A stretch of DNA of 9,600 nucleotides, from contig JAIPEI010000106.1 of the NCBI GenBank assembly GCA_021737245.1, positions 1 through 9,600 on the forward strand. The letters run 5' to 3'. The DNA is from Deltaproteobacteria bacterium (GTDB lineage: Bacteria > Desulfobacterota > DSM-4660 > Desulfatiglandales > HGW-15). A program made the position numbers and the translations under genes. Each line of letters opens with the position of its first letter. The first letter of the stretch is position 1. The notes under the pieces are model-generated. The model was given only the letters and a program-made list of their open reading frames with translations, searched no databases and was not told where the DNA came from. Of this stretch, positions 1-6,111 are shown in pieces.

Positions 1-1107
1 CTCCTTCAGCCGGACCTTGAGGTGCTCGGCCTTGTCGTAGTTGAGCCGTGCCAGCTCCCGGAGGCCGCTGCCTCCGAGTCCGGCCAGGTATATGGCCGCG
101 GCCAGGGCACAGAGGCTGTTGTTGGTGCAGATGTTCGATGTGGCCTTCTCGCGCCGGATGTGCTGCTCCCGGGTCGCCAGGGTGAGCACGAAGCCCCGCC
201 GTCCTTCCTGGTCCACGGTTTTGCCCACCAGCCGGCCGGGGACGCTCCGGACGTACTTTTGACGCGTGGCGAAAAGCCCCAGCAGTGGTCCGCCGAAGGA
301 CTGGGGGATGCCGAAGCTCTGGCCCTCCCCGCACGCGATGTCCGCACCCTGGCCGCCCGGGGACCGGAACAGCCCGAAAGCGAGCGGCTCGGAGAAGGCG
401 GATACCAGGAGCCCGCCCGCCTCGTGAATCCGATCCGCCGCCCCCCGGACATCCTCCAGGCAGCCGAACACGTTCGGGGACTGCAGGGCCACGGCGGCAA
501 AATCCGTATCCGGGCCCAGGGAGGAAAGGTCCGTGACCCCTTCGTCGAGAAAGGGGAGCTCCACCAGCTCGTACCCGGTGGGCGCAAGGTAGGTCCCAAC
601 CACCTGCCGGTAGTGGGGATGCACCGCGCGGGAGACGGCCACCCGCTTCTTCCGGGTCACACGAACGGCCATGAGGAGCGCCTCGGCCAGAGAGGAGGCG
701 CCGTCGTACAGAGACGCGTTGGCCACATCCATGCCCAGCAACCGGGCGATCATGGTCTGGTACTCGTAGATCGCCTGAAGCGTTCCCTGGGTCATCTCCG
801 GCTGATACGGGGTGTAGGCGGTGTAGAACTCCGACCGTTGAAGCAGGGCCCGGACCGTCGCCGGCACGTAATGCTCGTAGCTGCCGGCCCCCACAAAGGA
901 CAGACACGCGTCCGCCGACGCCGTGGAGCCGGCCAGGCCGGCCATGTGCCGGGACAGATCCCACTCGGTCATGGCCGGCGGAAGGTCCATGGCGGCTCCC
1001 CTGCGGCACTCGGGGGGAACGGCGGTGAAGAGGTCCTCCAGGGAGCCCGCCCCCGCCGTCTCCAGCATGGAGGCGATCTCCTCGGGGGTGTGCGGGAGAT
1101 ATCGCAT
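1..1107 (-). CDS. gcvPA: Glycine dehydrogenase (decarboxylating) subunit 1, partial at window edge
   Basis: This is the alpha (N-terminal-type) subunit of the split P protein, which with GcvPB decarboxylates glycine and passes the aminomethyl group to lipoyl-GcvH. The visible 369 codons begin MRYLPHTPEEI and stay open to the window edge. The family is usually about 440-450 residues, so roughly the last 75 lie outside. Recognisable family segments are GMDVANASLYDGAS at about residues 125-138, QSFGGPLLGLFATR in the middle, and EKATSNICTNNSL at about 320-332. In the split enzyme the PLP-binding lysine is in GcvPB, so none is expected here. The ATG lies only 3 bases after the gcvH stop, with AGGA just upstream inside the end of gcvH, so the two are surely co-transcribed. 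gcvPB is expected next, beyond the left edge. The reading frame is intact. Confidence 0.95.
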   Translation of the reverse strand, partial: MRYLPHTPEEIASMLETAGAGSLEDLFTAVPPECRRGAAMDLPPAMTEWDLSRHMAGLAGSTASADACLSFVGAGSYEHYVPATVRALLQRSEFYTAYTPYQPEMTQGTLQAIYEYQTMIARLLGMDVANASLYDGASSLAEALLMAVRVTRKKRVAVSRAVHPHYRQVVGTYLAPTGYELVELPFLDEGVTDLSSLGPDTDFAAVALQSPNVFGCLEDVRGAADRIHEAGGLLVSAFSEPLAFGLFRSPGGQGADIACGEGQSFGIPQSFGGPLLGLFATRQKYVRSVPGRLVGKTVDQEGRRGFVLTLATREQHIRREKATSNICTNNSLCALAAAIYLAGLGGSGLRELARLNYDKAEHLKVRLKE

Positions 1108-1110
1108 GGC

Positions 1111-1515
1111 TTATTCCTGTTCTTTCAGGTTTTCGAGGTAAGCATCGCGACCCAGCAGACCGTCCGCCTCGGAAGGGTCTGCGGGTGTCAGCTCCAGCAT
1201 CCAGCCCTGTCCGTAGGGATCCTTGTTCACGAGCTCAGGGGCGTCGGCCAGCGCTTCATTGACCGCCGTGATCTCGCCCCCCACGGGCAAATAGACCTCG
1301 GCCACGGCCTTGACCGACTCCACCGTCCCGAACTCCTGTCCCTTTTCGAACCGGTCCCCCACCCCGGGCAGCTCCACGAAGACGATGTCTCCCAGCTGGC
1401 TCTGGGCATAGTCGCTGATTCCGATGCGGACCTTGTCCCCATCGACCTTGGCCCACTCGTGGCTCTCGCTGTAGCGGAGATCTTCCGGCAGCACGAGTTC
1501 ATGAATCTCTTTCAT
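1111..1515 (-). CDS. gcvH: Glycine cleavage system H protein (lipoyl carrier)
   Basis: A small carrier whose lipoyl arm shuttles the aminomethyl intermediate between P, T and L proteins. It is 134 residues, slightly above the usual 125-130. The N-terminal part has the family pattern YSESHEWAKVDGDKVRIGIS. The lipoylation motif is GTVESVKAVAEVYLP, with the modified lysine at residue 69. The segment NEALADAPELVNKDPYGQGW at about 86-105 is also typical. The start is well supported: GAGGAGG on the minus strand sits about 7 bases before the ATG. It lies 104 bases downstream of the Lrp-family gene and 3 bases upstream of gcvPA, so it sits mid-operon. The matching T and L proteins are encoded divergently at 2491 and 7382. 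Confidence 0.97.
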   Translation of the reverse strand: MKEIHELVLPEDLRYSESHEWAKVDGDKVRIGISDYAQSQLGDIVFVELPGVGDRFEKGQEFGTVESVKAVAEVYLPVGGEITAVNEALADAPELVNKDPYGQGWMLELTPADPSEADGLLGRDAYLENLKEQE

Positions 1516-1574
1516 CAGCTTTCCTCCTCTTGCTGTGCCGCGCGAACAACGGCGGAAACAGGACGGCCTCGATC

Positions 1575-1597
1575 TCCGTGCCCAATACCGGCACGGA
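1575..1597. other. Hairpin between the Lrp-family gene and gcvH
   Basis: A perfect 8-bp inverted repeat, TCCGTGCC / GGCACGGA, with a 7-base loop, lies in the 104-base gap between the regulator stop and the gcvH Shine-Dalgarno. No T-run follows it on the minus strand, so it does not look like an intrinsic terminator. It could be an RNA processing or stability element, or a protein site. The structure is read directly; the role is unknown. Confidence 0.35.
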
Positions 1598-1619
1598 TGC
1601 GAACAGCCGAAAAGCGGGC

Positions 1620-2063
1620 TCAGAGCACGTAGGGTACCCTGATGTTGTATCCCTTGTACACCACAAAGGTCTCAACGGACTGCACCTCTTGAATGCGGCT
1701 GACCTCCTGGGTGTAAAACTCCAGCAGGCCGAACTGATCGTGGAGCAGGACCTGCAGGAACAGGTCGTAGCGTCCCGTCACCACGCTGACCGACACCACC
1801 CCCCTCAGGCGGCTGAACTCCTCCCCTTTCTTCACCAGCTCCATGGTGCCGAGCTTGACCCCGATGAGCACCAGCCTGTGACCGGGGATGCCTTCGGGAT
1901 CCACGAGACCGGAGATCTCCAGGAGCCCCTCCCGCTCCAGCCCGGCCACCCGGCTCCGCACCGTGTTCTCGGAAACGCCGACGGCCTCGGCGATGCGGCG
2001 AAAGGATCTCCTGCCGTCCCTAAGGTGCTTGATGAGGGCGATGCTGGTCTGGTCGATCTTCAC
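1620..2063 (-). CDS. Lrp/AsnC-family transcriptional regulator
   Basis: A 147-residue DNA-binding protein of the leucine-responsive/AsnC family, usual length about 150. Residues about 1-50 form the winged helix-turn-helix, with RRIAEAVGVSENTVRSRVAG spanning the recognition helices. Residues about 65-145 form the ligand-binding RAM domain, including the typical VVTGRYDLFLQV stretch. The start codon is GTG: an in-frame stop lies upstream at about 2121, no in-frame ATG or GTG precedes it, and GGGGGA sits about 8 bases before it. The gene heads the run towards gcvH and gcvPA and is divergent from the gcvT-fusion operon, so it most likely senses an amino acid such as glycine or serine and controls both directions. 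The effector is inference. Similar regulators can be activators or repressors. Confidence 0.93.
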   Translation of the reverse strand: MKIDQTSIALIKHLRDGRRSFRRIAEAVGVSENTVRSRVAGLEREGLLEISGLVDPEGIPGHRLVLIGVKLGTMELVKKGEEFSRLRGVVSVSVVTGRYDLFLQVLLHDQFGLLEFYTQEVSRIQEVQSVETFVVYKGYNIRVPYVL

Positions 2064-2112
2064 GGGCGGTCCCCCAAAGGGTTGGCACCTCCAACCTGCG
2101 GTGTTGCCCTGC

Positions 2113-2142
2113 CTGATACATCATATTTGATCGATCTGTCAA
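2113..2142 (-). promoter_or_regulatory. Candidate sigma-70 promoter for the Lrp-family gene and gcvH-gcvPA
   Basis: On the minus strand a perfect -35 box TTGACA (2137-2142) is followed after 18 bases by TATCAG (2113-2118), which matches the -10 consensus at four of six positions. It is in the AT-rich part of the divergent region and would give a leader of roughly 40 bases before the GTG start. The spacing is at the long end of normal. Confidence 0.5.
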
Positions 2143-2173
2143 TAACATTTTCCTTTTCTTCTGATTTGATCAA
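2126..2173. promoter_or_regulatory. TTTGATC repeats and small palindromes, possible regulator operator
   Basis: TTTGATC occurs twice in direct orientation, at 2126-2132 and 2165-2171. The first runs into the palindrome GATCGATC (2129-2136) and the second forms the palindrome TTGATCAA (2166-2173), with centres 37 bases apart. They overlap the -35 of the minus-strand promoter and lie upstream of the plus-strand one. Repeated AT-rich sites are typical of Lrp-family control regions, so autoregulation by the adjacent regulator is plausible but unproven. Confidence 0.35.
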
Positions 2174-2191
2174 TTGCGTTTTTGTTTTTTC

Positions 2192-2220
2192 TTGAAATCA
2201 TCGGCGTGAGATGTTAAAGA
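2192..2220 (+). promoter_or_regulatory. Weak candidate promoter for the gcvT-fusion operon
   Basis: TTGAAA at 2192-2197 matches the -35 consensus at five of six positions. The best -10 after 16-17 bases, around TTAAAGA (2214-2220), is poor. It is the best plus-strand candidate seen in the AT-rich section and would give a leader of about 260 bases before the fusion gene, long enough for the hairpin and short frames described below. Confidence 0.25.
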
Positions 2221-2236
2221 TGTGCCCATCCATAAA

Positions 2237-2262
2237 GAAACTTTCAGGCATGGCTGAGTTTC
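2237..2262 (+). other. Leader hairpin with an ATG in its loop
   Basis: GAAACT(TT)CAG pairs with CTGAGTTTC to give nine base pairs with a two-base bulge and a GCATGG loop. The loop contains the ATG (2250) of a possible short reading frame. A near-perfect Shine-Dalgarno, AAAGGAGGA, follows at 2271-2279. The right arm can also pair as CTGA with TCAG at 2267-2270, so alternative folds exist. A leader control element is possible. No T-run lies directly after it. Confidence 0.3.
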
Positions 2263-2324
2263 CAATTCAGAAAGGAGGATTTTTTGTCAAGATCAAGGAG
2301 ATCAAGCACAAGGAACCTCGCTGA
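2250..2324 (+). CDS. Possible 24-residue leader ORF or broken 5' part of a small gene
   Basis: ATG 2250 opens a 24-codon frame that begins MAEFPIQKGG and ends KIKEIKHKEPR, with a TGA stop at 2322. No good Shine-Dalgarno precedes ATG 2250. A strong one (AAAGGAGGA, 2271-2279) instead sits at ideal distance from codon GTC at 2286, after which the frame reads KIKEIKHKEP. That looks like a start codon lost by one base change. The downstream frame at 2360-2494 is reached by a -1 shift and can be read back to before 2318. The two frames may be halves of one decayed or frameshifted gene. No family is recognised. Confidence 0.2.
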   Translation: MAEFPIQKGGFFVKIKEIKHKEPR

Positions 2325-2359
2325 TCGACGATGAGATTGGCAAAAAAGACCCTTTCCGG

Positions 2360-2494
2360 ATGGAAACTAAAGATACCGGCATCGTACGAAACCGGGCCGC
2401 CGGGGCCGAAGAACGCATTCAGCGGGAACGGGAGCGGAGGCGGACCGAAATCGGCTCGGCCCTGCACCCCGAGAACGAGAGGAAGAGACCATGA
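2360..2494 (+). CDS. Small charged protein overlapping the gcvT-fusion start
   Basis: From ATG 2360 this frame encodes 44 residues, METKDTGIVRNR followed by an arginine/glutamate-rich stretch and ending HPENERKRP. Its TGA overlaps the ATG of the fusion gene as ATGA, the usual arrangement of translationally coupled genes. By my count about 70% of third codon positions are G or C, which resembles coding sequence in this genome. The frame stays open upstream to about 2258 and reads sensibly (LIDDEIGKKDPFR), but it has no ATG, GTG or TTG there, and the Shine-Dalgarno of ATG 2360 is weak. It may be the surviving 3' part of a longer small gene. No family is recognised. Confidence 0.35.
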   Translation: METKDTGIVRNRAAGAEERIQRERERRRTEIGSALHPENERKRP

Positions 2495-5139
2495 CAGACA
2501 TCCTGCGAACGCCGCTCCATGATCGACACACCGCCCTGGGGGCCAAGATGGTGGAGTTCGGGGGCTGGGACATGCCCATCATGTACCCGGCCGGAATCGT
2601 GGATGAGCACCTGAGGACGCGCAAGGCCGCCGGCCTGTTCGACGTGTCTCACATGGGACGGTTCATGGTCCGGGGGCCGGGCCGGACCGCCTTTCTCCAG
2701 CACGTGCTCACCAACAACGCCGAGGCCCTGGACGGGTCCGAGAACGGAGCCCAGTACACCTTCATCCCCAACGAGACGGGGGGCGCGCTGGACGACGCCT
2801 ACCTGTACCGGTTCGAGGACGACGCGTTCCTCCTGGTAGTGAACGCCTCCAACCGGGACAAGGACTGGGAGTACCTGCAGTCCGCCGCCTCCGCATTCGA
2901 CGGGGTCGATCTCGAGGACCGGACCTTCGATATCGCTATGCTGGCCCTTCAGGGGCCTCTTTCGAGGGAGATCCTGGCGCCAGTGGTCGACGGAGGTGCC
3001 CTGCCCGAGCCCATGCGCAACGCCGTCGGATCGGCGACGATCCAGGGACATGCCGTGCAGGCGGCCCGGACCGGTTACACCGGAGAGCCCGTCTGCTTCG
3101 AGCTGTTCCTGCCCTCCGGGGCGGCCCCGGCCGTCTGGGACCTCCTCCTGGAGCGCGGCGCTTCTCCCGTGGGTCTGGGCGCGCGGGACACCCTCCGCCT
3201 CGAGGCGGGCCTTCCCCTTTACGGGCACGAGCTCGGCACCGACCCGGAAGGAAGGGAGATCCCGATCATGGCCTGCCCCCTGGCCCGCTTCGCCGTGAGC
3301 TTCAGCCCGCGCAAGGGGGACTTCGTGGGGAGAGAGGCCCTCCTCCGCCAGTTCAAGGCGCGCGGCCGCATCCTGGCCAGGGACTACTCCCGCATCGCCG
3401 ACCTCCCCCGCATCGTGCGTCCCCTGGCCGTGACCGGGCGGGGCGTGGCCCGCGAAGGGGCCCGGGTCTTCCGGGAAGGCGCCCACGTGGGCTGGGTGAC
3501 CAGCGGAACCATGGTGCCCTACTGGAAGGTGAAAGGAGACGGCCTCGAGTCGGCCCAACTCGACGAGCATGCGCTGCGCGGGCTGGGCCTGGCCTACATC
3601 GATGCGGATATCCTGAACGACGACCAGGTGAGCGTCGAGGTCCGGGGCCGGTCCATCGAGGCGCGGGTGGTGCCGTATCATCTTCGAAACGACGCACCCC
3701 CGTATGCCCGGCCCATCGTTGCAGGCGCGGAGCCGCTTGAATCTCCTCCGGCGGCGACCACGGCGCGTAAGCTCCTGGAGGACGCCATCGAGAACACGAT
3801 CTGGCGTCAGAGGGACTGCATCAACCTGATCCCCTCCGAGATGACCGCCTCCCCCATGGTCCGGCTCCTCTCCATCATGGACCCGTCGTTTCGCTACGCC
3901 GAGCACCGCAGGGTCCGCGCCTTCTACGACACGGAGGTGTTCTACTACCAGGGCACGGAGTTCATCGCCCGTGTCGAACGGCTCCTGGAGCAGGAGCTGA
4001 CCGCCTATCTCGGATGCAGCGAGGTGGAGACCCGGCTTATCAGCGGGCAGATGGCGAACACCGCCGTGTTCAGCGCCATGATGCAGTACCTGAACCGGGA
4101 CGACCCCAAGCGGGAGCCCCGCCGCATCGCTCCGGTCATGAACCATCATATCGCCAAGGGAGGCCACCTGAGCTCCCAGCCCATGGGGGCGCTCCGCGAC
4201 TTCGTGGCGCGGAACCCCAAGACCGAACGTCCCGCGGTCGTTCCGTTCCCCGTCCTGCCCGGCAACCCTTATCGCGTGGACGTCCGGGCCGCCCTTGAGC
4301 GCATAGAAGAAATGCGCCCCCGGCTCATCATCTTCGGGAAAAGCATGGTCCTGTGCCGGGAGCCCGTAGAGGCGATCCGGAGGTTCCTCGACGAGAGCGA
4401 CATCGATGCGGTGGTGATGTACGATATGGCCCACGTTCTCGGGCTCGTGGGGCCCCACTTCCAGGAGCCCTTTCTGGAAGGAGCCGACCTGGTCACCGGC
4501 TCGACCCACAAGACCTTTTTCGGCACGCAGCGGGGCATCGCGGCGACCCGCCTGCAGGAAGAGGAGGAGCGTTACGCACTGTGGGAATCCGTGGTCACCC
4601 GAACCTTTCCCGGCTCGGTCTCCAACCACCATTTGGGCACGCTGCTGGGTCTCCTCATGGCCACCTGCGAGATGAACCGGTTCAAGGACGAGTACCAGCC
4701 CCGTGTAATCGCCAACGCCCGGGCCTTTGCGCGGGCTCTGAACGACTGCGGTCTGGACGTGGCTGGAGACCCGGATGAGGGCTTCACGGAAACCCACCAG
4801 GTGGTGGTCCACGTGGGGTACGGAAAAGGCCCCGAAGCCGCGTCCGCCCTGGAAGGCAACAACATCATCTGCAACTACCAGGCGACCCCGGAGGAGGAAG
4901 GCTTCACCGCCTCGGGCGCACTTCGCATGGGCGTTGCCGAGATGACCCGGTTCGGCATGAGCGAACCGGACTTCCAGGAGCTGGCCGAGCTGATCCGCGA
5001 CGTTCTGGCGAAGGACAAGGACGTCCGTGACCGGGTGCGTGGGCTGCGGAGACGACACACCGAGCTGAAGTACTGCTTTCGGGGAGATGAGTTCGACCCC
5101 TTGATGGAGAAGCTGCACGACCTGGTCCGGTCCGAGTAG
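2491..5139 (+). CDS. gcvT: Fusion of GcvT aminomethyltransferase and SHMT-like PLP enzyme
   Basis: An 882-residue protein with two complete enzyme parts. Residues 1 to about 405 are GcvT, which takes the aminomethyl group from GcvH to make methylene-THF and NH3. Seen here are FDVSHMGRF near 50, the catalytic-region pair Asp101-Asp102 in GGALDDAYLY, GLGARDTLRLEAGLPLYGHE, and the C-terminal barrel from about 311. A 15-20 residue linker rich in Pro and Ala follows. Residues from about 423 are a PLP fold-type-I domain like serine hydroxymethyltransferase: Ser449-Glu450 in LIPSE, Tyr469 and Glu471 in FRYAEH, GGHLS, Asp645 and His648 in DMAHVLGL, the PLP lysine Lys674 in TGSTHKTFFGTQRG, and Arg812 in SGALRMG. 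The start is set by AGAGGAA about 8 bases upstream. Both halves appear intact. Coupled conversion between two glycines and one serine is the natural inference. A different aldehyde substrate for the second domain remains possible. Confidence 0.93.
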   Translation: MTDILRTPLHDRHTALGAKMVEFGGWDMPIMYPAGIVDEHLRTRKAAGLFDVSHMGRFMVRGPGRTAFLQHVLTNNAEALDGSENGAQYTFIPNETGGALDDAYLYRFEDDAFLLVVNASNRDKDWEYLQSAASAFDGVDLEDRTFDIAMLALQGPLSREILAPVVDGGALPEPMRNAVGSATIQGHAVQAARTGYTGEPVCFELFLPSGAAPAVWDLLLERGASPVGLGARDTLRLEAGLPLYGHELGTDPEGREIPIMACPLARFAVSFSPRKGDFVGREALLRQFKARGRILARDYSRIADLPRIVRPLAVTGRGVAREGARVFREGAHVGWVTSGTMVPYWKVKGDGLESAQLDEHALRGLGLAYIDADILNDDQVSVEVRGRSIEARVVPYHLRNDAPPYARPIVAGAEPLESPPAATTARKLLEDAIENTIWRQRDCINLIPSEMTASPMVRLLSIMDPSFRYAEHRRVRAFYDTEVFYYQGTEFIARVERLLEQELTAYLGCSEVETRLISGQMANTAVFSAMMQYLNRDDPKREPRRIAPVMNHHIAKGGHLSSQPMGALRDFVARNPKTERPAVVPFPVLPGNPYRVDVRAALERIEEMRPRLIIFGKSMVLCREPVEAIRRFLDESDIDAVVMYDMAHVLGLVGPHFQEPFLEGADLVTGSTHKTFFGTQRGIAATRLQEEEERYALWESVVTRTFPGSVSNHHLGTLLGLLMATCEMNRFKDEYQPRVIANARAFARALNDCGLDVAGDPDEGFTETHQVVVHVGYGKGPEAASALEGNNIICNYQATPEEEGFTASGALRMGVAEMTRFGMSEPDFQELAELIRDVLAKDKDVRDRVRGLRRRHTELKYCFRGDEFDPLMEKLHDLVRSE

Positions 5140-5197
5140 CACCCTTTCGAGATCCGCGTCCTCTTCGAGCTCCGGTTTCGTTCAGGGGGAGGGGCAA

Positions 5198-6097
5198 ATG
5201 TACGCCATTGAGGCCGGTGACCTGATCATGCACCTGGAAGTCGTCCGGGTCGAAACGCTTCGCGAGCACGAAGAGACCCTTCGGCACGTGGCCGACACCC
5301 TTGCACTCGAGTTCAAGAACTGGGCCCATCTCCACAACCCGATCATCGTCGATCAAAACCACATCGTCCTGGACGGCAACCACCGCACCTTCGTGTTCAA
5401 GCGGCTGGGGTTTCGAACCATCCCGGTCTGCAAGATCGATTACTACAGTGAGCACGTGGGGCTTCGCTACTGGTTTCGGCTGCTGAAGGGCGTCCGCGGC
5501 CTGGAAGGGCTCAGCAGGGTCGTAGAGGAGATGGAAGGAAGCCTCGAGCTTGTCACCGACCGCCCGAGCCTCGCCGCACGGCTCGAGCAGAACCCCCTTT
5601 TCATGGGCGTGGAGTTGGGGGAGACCCGGGCCGTCCTCCGGTTTCCCGTGGAGCGGGTCTACGACGGGGTCGCGGCCTACGAGGCCCTGGAGCGGATGCA
5701 GAAGCGGATGGTGCGCGAGGGGGCGGAGCTGGAGTACGTTCCCTGTCAAACCCTGGCCGGCAAAGCCTCCTGCGAAAAGCCCGATGAAAACACGCTCGCG
5801 ATCTGGACACCTCACATCACAAAAGATATGGTGGTCCAGGCGGCAAGCTGCGGGAAGGTGTTCGCACCCAAAGCGACCCGCCACCTGGTGGCGGCCCGGC
5901 CCATCAACGTGAACGTGCCGGTCCGCTGGTTCCGGGAGGATGCCTCGCTGGAGGAGATGAACGAGCGGTTCGCGGCCTTCCTCAGGAACAAGCAGATCCG
6001 GCGCTTCGGACCGGGACAGGTGATCAACGGGCGATATTACGGCGAGGAGATCTTCGTGTTCTACGACAGAAAGACCTCCAGGCCGGATCAACAGTGA
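5198..6097 (+). CDS. ParB/sulfiredoxin-fold protein resembling free L-serine kinase (SerK/SbnI type)
   Basis: A 299-residue protein whose first 85 residues look like the ParB/Srx nucleotide-binding core: REHEETLRHVADTL at 22-35, HNPIIVD at 46-52, and the signature LDGNHRTFVFKRLG at 58-71. ADP-dependent SerK of Thermococcus and SbnI of Staphylococcus share this core and phosphorylate free serine. A glutamate in the HEE-type motif is the proposed catalytic residue, here Glu25 or Glu26. A second stretch, GKVFAPKATRH (219-229) followed by INVNVPVRW, resembles the archaeal SerK C-terminus as I recall it. The segment between them is longer than in SerK. The start is fixed by GGGGAGGGG just upstream. 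It lies 58 bases after the fusion and 14 bases before the SerB-like gene. A true ParB role is unlikely in this context. Kinase activity is inference. Confidence 0.65.
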   Translation: MYAIEAGDLIMHLEVVRVETLREHEETLRHVADTLALEFKNWAHLHNPIIVDQNHIVLDGNHRTFVFKRLGFRTIPVCKIDYYSEHVGLRYWFRLLKGVRGLEGLSRVVEEMEGSLELVTDRPSLAARLEQNPLFMGVELGETRAVLRFPVERVYDGVAAYEALERMQKRMVREGAELEYVPCQTLAGKASCEKPDENTLAIWTPHITKDMVVQAASCGKVFAPKATRHLVAARPINVNVPVRWFREDASLEEMNERFAAFLRNKQIRRFGPGQVINGRYYGEEIFVFYDRKTSRPDQQ

Positions 6098-6111
6098 GAG
6101 GGGGTGCAGGT

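Noticed and set aside
22..1632. A long plus-strand open frame opposite gcvPA and gcvH
   Set aside because: It is antisense to two clearly recognisable genes. Its translation is rich in Gly, Arg, His and Gln with no family signature, as expected for the complement of GC-rich coding DNA.
2083..2099. Sigma-54-like TGGCAC element
   Set aside because: The required GC element does not fall at the correct spacing after the GG.
2064..2490. Glycine riboswitch upstream of either arm
   Set aside because: Glycine riboswitches often precede gcv genes, so I looked. I could not find the conserved core segments or the tandem aptamer layout. A covariance-model search with a significant hit would overturn this.
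2331..2522. 63-codon plus frame starting MRLAKKTLSGWK
   Set aside because: It overlaps the start of the fusion gene by 32 bases out of frame and turns into low-complexity Pro/Gly/Ser/Arg. The frame ending at 2494 is a better coding candidate.
2419..5142. A 907-codon minus-strand open frame opposite the fusion gene
   Set aside because: It shadows the GcvT-SHMT coding frame. It contains no recognisable domain, while the plus strand has complete active-site motifs.
5228..5230. Internal ATG as start of the SerK-like gene
   Set aside because: ATG 5198 has a strong purine-rich ribosome site at the right distance. The internal ATG has none.
6094..6111. GTG 6094 as start of the SerB-like gene
   Set aside because: It would add six Gly-rich residues and has a weak ribosome site, whereas ATG 6112 has a good one. 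The GTGA overlap keeps it as a possible alternative.
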